Of a stretch of DNA of 64,000 bases, positions 61,477 through 64,000 are shown in pieces. Under the pieces are notes generated by a model. That model was not told the DNA's origin and made no database searches. It saw nothing but the letters and a program-made list of their open reading frames with translations. A program made the position numbers and the translations under genes. Positions within the stretch are counted from its first letter, which is position 1; each line of letters begins with the position of its first letter. This DNA is from a bacterium (lineage in GTDB: Bacteria; Bacteroidota; Bacteroidia; Flavobacteriales_D; Crocinitomicaceae): contig JANSYQ010000002.1 in the NCBI GenBank assembly GCA_024742305.1, positions 248,001 to 312,000 of the forward strand, in the 5' to 3' direction.

Positions 61477-63195
61477 ATGATGTTTGCTTTAACTCCTACA
61501 TACGCAGATATTTTCGAAGATTCACCCGCTCGGTTTAACAACCTGATCGAAAATATACATATTGACCTTATTATCAAAGTTGTGAGTAACACAAATGCAC
61601 AATTATTTACTGCGCAATTCGAAGAACGAATCCAACGAAAGTTACTTGCTCAATGGATACATGATTTAGAGCCCATTGATCAACTAAAAATTGCTCAGGC
61701 ATTCAACCAATTCGTCCAAAGGAGAGGTAAGAGGTTTGGACTATTCTCCAGTCACTATTTATTAGCGTTCTTACATGCTTGCCTTGTACAACATGAGAGT
61801 GAATCCGATAGTGATCAGATAAAGTCACTAGAGCCTGAAGCAATCCTTGATCTTTTCAAAGCCTATCTCATCTTTACGGAGGAATTGAATGATCAAATTG
61901 AATTTCGAGACCTTTCAGTTGAGCACTTCTATGAGCGTACCTGGCCATTATTAATCAAACAAACAGAAATGAATAGGACAACCAACTACTTTTCTGTCAT
62001 GCTCAAATCTATGTGCTTTTTTGATTACTTCCAGTTTGAACTTGACAAGGAAGAATACGTAAATAACTTCATCCAGTTAAATGGATGTGAGGACGGAAAA
62101 AACTATGCATTTAGAAACATTAAACTTATACAAGACGGAACCAACACGGGAAACGAAAATAACTATCGCGAGTGTTTTTTTCGATCACAACAAGAGTTTC
62201 TTCCCATGTACGACAATATGTCGATTGACCTCACCACCTACCCTATAGAGTTTCAAAAATCAAAAAATCTCACTGGGATCAGGAAAACACCCTTGTATAA
62301 GGCTTCTGAAGATCAATATTGCGTAATTGATTGGAATCTTTTCTCAAGAAAAATATACGATGGTCTCATTTTTGATTTTTATCACAGATCTGGCATCAAG
62401 AATGAACAGATGAAAAATGATTTCGTAAATCACTATTTACCGCTTGTCTCAGAAATGATCGAAAAACACCTTTTCCGAAACTTAATCAGAAGCATTTTTG
62501 AGAGAACACCTTCGGCTCAAATCATTTTCGATGATGGCGAGGTAAACGGCGCTCCCGACGCGTATGTGAGAATTGGTAAAAGAATTTTCCTCTTTGAAAT
62601 CAAGGATTCATATTTTTCAGCAAACGCCATTGAATCTGGAGACTATAAAAGTCTCAAAAATGAAATTGATCGGAAATACAATAACTATAAGAAAGGAACA
62701 GGTCAAATCGTGAATCAATTGAAGTTCTTGAAGGAGAACTCGTACGAGGAGAAAACCTTTAGTCAGTTACAATTAAAACACCGTAATATCATGGTGTATC
62801 CTATAATACTCTATACCGACCCTACTTATCGACTACTCGGTTCAGAGTCATACCTCAATAAAGAATTCTGTGAAAAGTTGCAGAAAGAAAAGTTAGATAG
62901 TACCTACGGGCTCGTACGAAGACTATCCTTCATTAGTATTGATTTCTTCTTAGAGAACTTAATGCAGCTGAAAGAGCCTAAAAGTCGCTTAGACAAACTC
63001 GTTGATCACTATGAAAAAACAATCAAAGCAAGGCGTAAAAAATTTGCTCGAGAAGAGACAATGACGAGTCATTTTGCAATGTACGCTCACTTCGAAGATA
63101 TAGTTTTGGGTGATGAGCTCTTTGCAAAAGATGATGGATACATCAAACAAGTATTTAACGATCTAAATCTCATGAGAGGTTTTGCAATCTCTTGA
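61477..63195 (+). CDS. PD-(D/E)xK nuclease (572 aa), partner of the 1,258-aa protein
   Basis: The N-terminal 340 residues are helical and unrecognised. A nuclease core follows: IIFDDGEVNGAPDAYVRIG with D361, then IFLFEIKDS with E374 and K376, the complete PD-(D/E)xK signature of Mrr/REase-like enzymes. After it come QIVNQLKFL and IMVYPIILYTD, strands and helices in the expected order. It is therefore predicted to cut DNA or RNA. Two adjacent ATGs (61477, 61480) could start it. It is the second and last gene of the unit. Confidence 0.75.
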   Translation: MMFALTPTYADIFEDSPARFNNLIENIHIDLIIKVVSNTNAQLFTAQFEERIQRKLLAQWIHDLEPIDQLKIAQAFNQFVQRRGKRFGLFSSHYLLAFLHACLVQHESESDSDQIKSLEPEAILDLFKAYLIFTEELNDQIEFRDLSVEHFYERTWPLLIKQTEMNRTTNYFSVMLKSMCFFDYFQFELDKEEYVNNFIQLNGCEDGKNYAFRNIKLIQDGTNTGNENNYRECFFRSQQEFLPMYDNMSIDLTTYPIEFQKSKNLTGIRKTPLYKASEDQYCVIDWNLFSRKIYDGLIFDFYHRSGIKNEQMKNDFVNHYLPLVSEMIEKHLFRNLIRSIFERTPSAQIIFDDGEVNGAPDAYVRIGKRIFLFEIKDSYFSANAIESGDYKSLKNEIDRKYNNYKKGTGQIVNQLKFLKENSYEEKTFSQLQLKHRNIMVYPIILYTDPTYRLLGSESYLNKEFCEKLQKEKLDSTYGLVRRLSFISIDFFLENLMQLKEPKSRLDKLVDHYEKTIKARRKKFAREETMTSHFAMYAHFEDIVLGDELFAKDDGYIKQVFNDLNLMRGFAIS

Positions 63196-63360
63196 TACAA
63201 AAAAACTCACAGAACAGTACCTCTTGGAGTTAACCGTTAAGTTTAAATCAGATGTACTCCTTCATTTCAAACAAAGTTTTCTACCCCACACATCACTCGA
63301 ATAGGACACGTGAATAGTAAAGGACACAATCTGTAAAAGACATGTGTCCGATCTTGAATT

Positions 63361-63384
63361 AAAAAACACCCTAAAAATGGGCGT
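63361..63384 (-). terminator. Terminator overlapping the stop codon of the 118-aa gene
   Basis: On the minus strand ACGCCC pairs with GGGTGT (one G-T pair), followed by TTTTTT. The loop contains the last sense codons and part of the stop, so the coding end itself forms the hairpin. Confidence 0.7.
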
Positions 63385-63727
63385 CTTCTTTTTTGAGTAA
63401 TCCAAGGTCTAACAGTAATTCTTGAAGAACAATTTGATACGCTAGGAAAGAAGCATCAATCCTGAATGTTTCGATATCGATATACTTTTTGGCTAACTCG
63501 AGATTGTCCTGAATACATGATTCAATTTCGTCAACGTGAGCGTCAAAAAACTCATTAGCTAAGTCATATCGTAAACCATTATCGCGATAGAGTGATAAAA
63601 GAAATTCGGCCATAGTATCGAAGCTATGTTCATCAACCAAGACCTTTTCACAAATATCCCAAAGAATTGATTCAGGATTATCTTTTTGAAGTTCGAATAA
63701 TTGTTTTTTTATTTCTGTGTTATTCAT
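63371..63727 (-). CDS. Mobile-element hypothetical protein, paralogue of 46673-47200
   Basis: The ATG at 63727 gives 118 residues (MNNTEIKKQLFELQ); a longer frame upstream runs into the leader repeat and is not credible. It shares YRDNGLRYDLANEFFD and SFLAYQIVLQELLLDLGLL with the 175-aa protein at 46673-47200 but lacks the C-terminal extension. Function unknown. Its leader matches that of the DUF2958 gene. Confidence 0.75.
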   Translation of the reverse strand: MNNTEIKKQLFELQKDNPESILWDICEKVLVDEHSFDTMAEFLLSLYRDNGLRYDLANEFFDAHVDEIESCIQDNLELAKKYIDIETFRIDASFLAYQIVLQELLLDLGLLKKEDAHF

Positions 63728-63939
63728 AGTGCATTGTATAGTTAAGCGAATAATGCACGAGGGATATATCTGAAAGGAAATGAGTCTGCAACTAGGAATC
63801 TGACCCCTAGGGAGGAGCATTGGTTGCGGGCGAATGATTTCAGATACCCTTGTGCCACTTATTCGCGGCTATACCATGTATGATAACACAGTGATAAATA
63901 ATGAATCTACTTTCAAAACACAAAGAAGTAAGGTGATGG
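63728..63939. promoter_or_regulatory. Leader region of the 118-aa gene
   Basis: GTTAAGCGAATAA (63741-63753), CTGAAAGGAA (63770-63779) and TTATTCGC (63859-63866) recur from the region upstream of the DUF2958 gene. GCGAATAA and TTATTCGC are inverted and enclose about 105 bp. Confidence 0.5.
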
Positions 63940-64000
63940 CTATTCGGTGATAAGGACTTTCTTAATCGATCCATTTGAATAGATAAAGATGAGAATCTCT
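63940..64000 (-). CDS. C-terminal end of a gene running off the right edge
   Basis: An open minus-strand frame enters from the right edge and ends at a TAG at 63940; the visible residues read EILIFIYSNGSIKKVLITE. The strand-turn-strand pattern looks coding, but only 19 codons are visible. Confidence 0.35.
   Translation of the reverse strand, partial: EILIFIYSNGSIKKVLITE

Noticed and set aside
1-64000. CRISPR arrays and insertion sequences
   Set aside because: No regularly spaced direct repeats of suitable length and no transposase-like frame were seen.

Overview
The window comes from a Bacteroidota (Flavobacteriia-like) chromosome. The evidence is a set of type IX secretion (T9SS) cargo proteins with type A and type B C-terminal sorting domains, a PorP/SprF protein, a TonB-dependent receptor with a CarboxypepD_reg-like N-terminus, lipoprotein signal peptides, and promoters of the TTTG-N18/20-TAnnTTTG type. 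I cannot name the genus from sequence alone.

The window has two halves. Positions 1 to about 33,300 look like core chromosome. They hold a TonB-dependent receptor (cut by the left edge), dprA, a PpiD/SurA-like chaperone, a 2,098-residue cell-envelope repeat protein, a T9SS cargo/PorP pair, a T9SS subtilase, an NAD(P)-binding protein, a glutathione peroxidase/GNAT pair, a four-domain fasciclin protein, an OmpA-like lipoprotein, uvrC, a glycosyltransferase-like protein, an N-acetylmuramoyl-L-alanine amidase with a SPOR domain, and a very large gliding-type adhesin-like protein. This half ends at a tRNA-Asn gene.

From just after tRNA-Asn (33,158-33,234) to the right edge the DNA is visibly AT-richer and made of accessory genes: an integrated element and/or defence island whose far end is not in the window. 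Its backbone consists of an excisionase-like HTH protein, a RuvC-like protein with an XRE regulator, a replication-initiator-like winged-helix protein, a large serine recombinase with a small companion ORF, a HerA/VirD4-like ATPase, and an overlapping operon containing a D12 DNA adenine methylase, a RadC/JAB protein and four hypothetical proteins. One of those hypotheticals has a paralogue near the right edge. Carried between the backbone modules are likely anti-phage cassettes: a Gabija-type pair (OLD/TOPRIM nuclease plus UvrD-like helicase) bracketed by 27-bp palindromic repeats; a DUF4041/GIY-YIG protein; a catalytically degenerate DAC (DisA_N-like) sensor; a PLD nuclease with a possible EVE/PUA-like domain; a HEPN (TIGR02391) + AAA ATPase + HNH set resembling Septu; a tandem LRAT-like pair facing a membrane protein; and a two-gene unit of a 1,258-residue helical protein and a 572-residue PD-(D/E)xK nuclease.

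The best candidate for an undescribed system is that last unit (57,682-63,195). Both proteins carry nuclease-like C-terminal cores, no ATPase is present, and the pair sits between two backbone genes that share a conserved leader. The HEPN/AAA/HNH set, the DAC-sensor locus and the PLD/EVE-like protein are the next most interesting.
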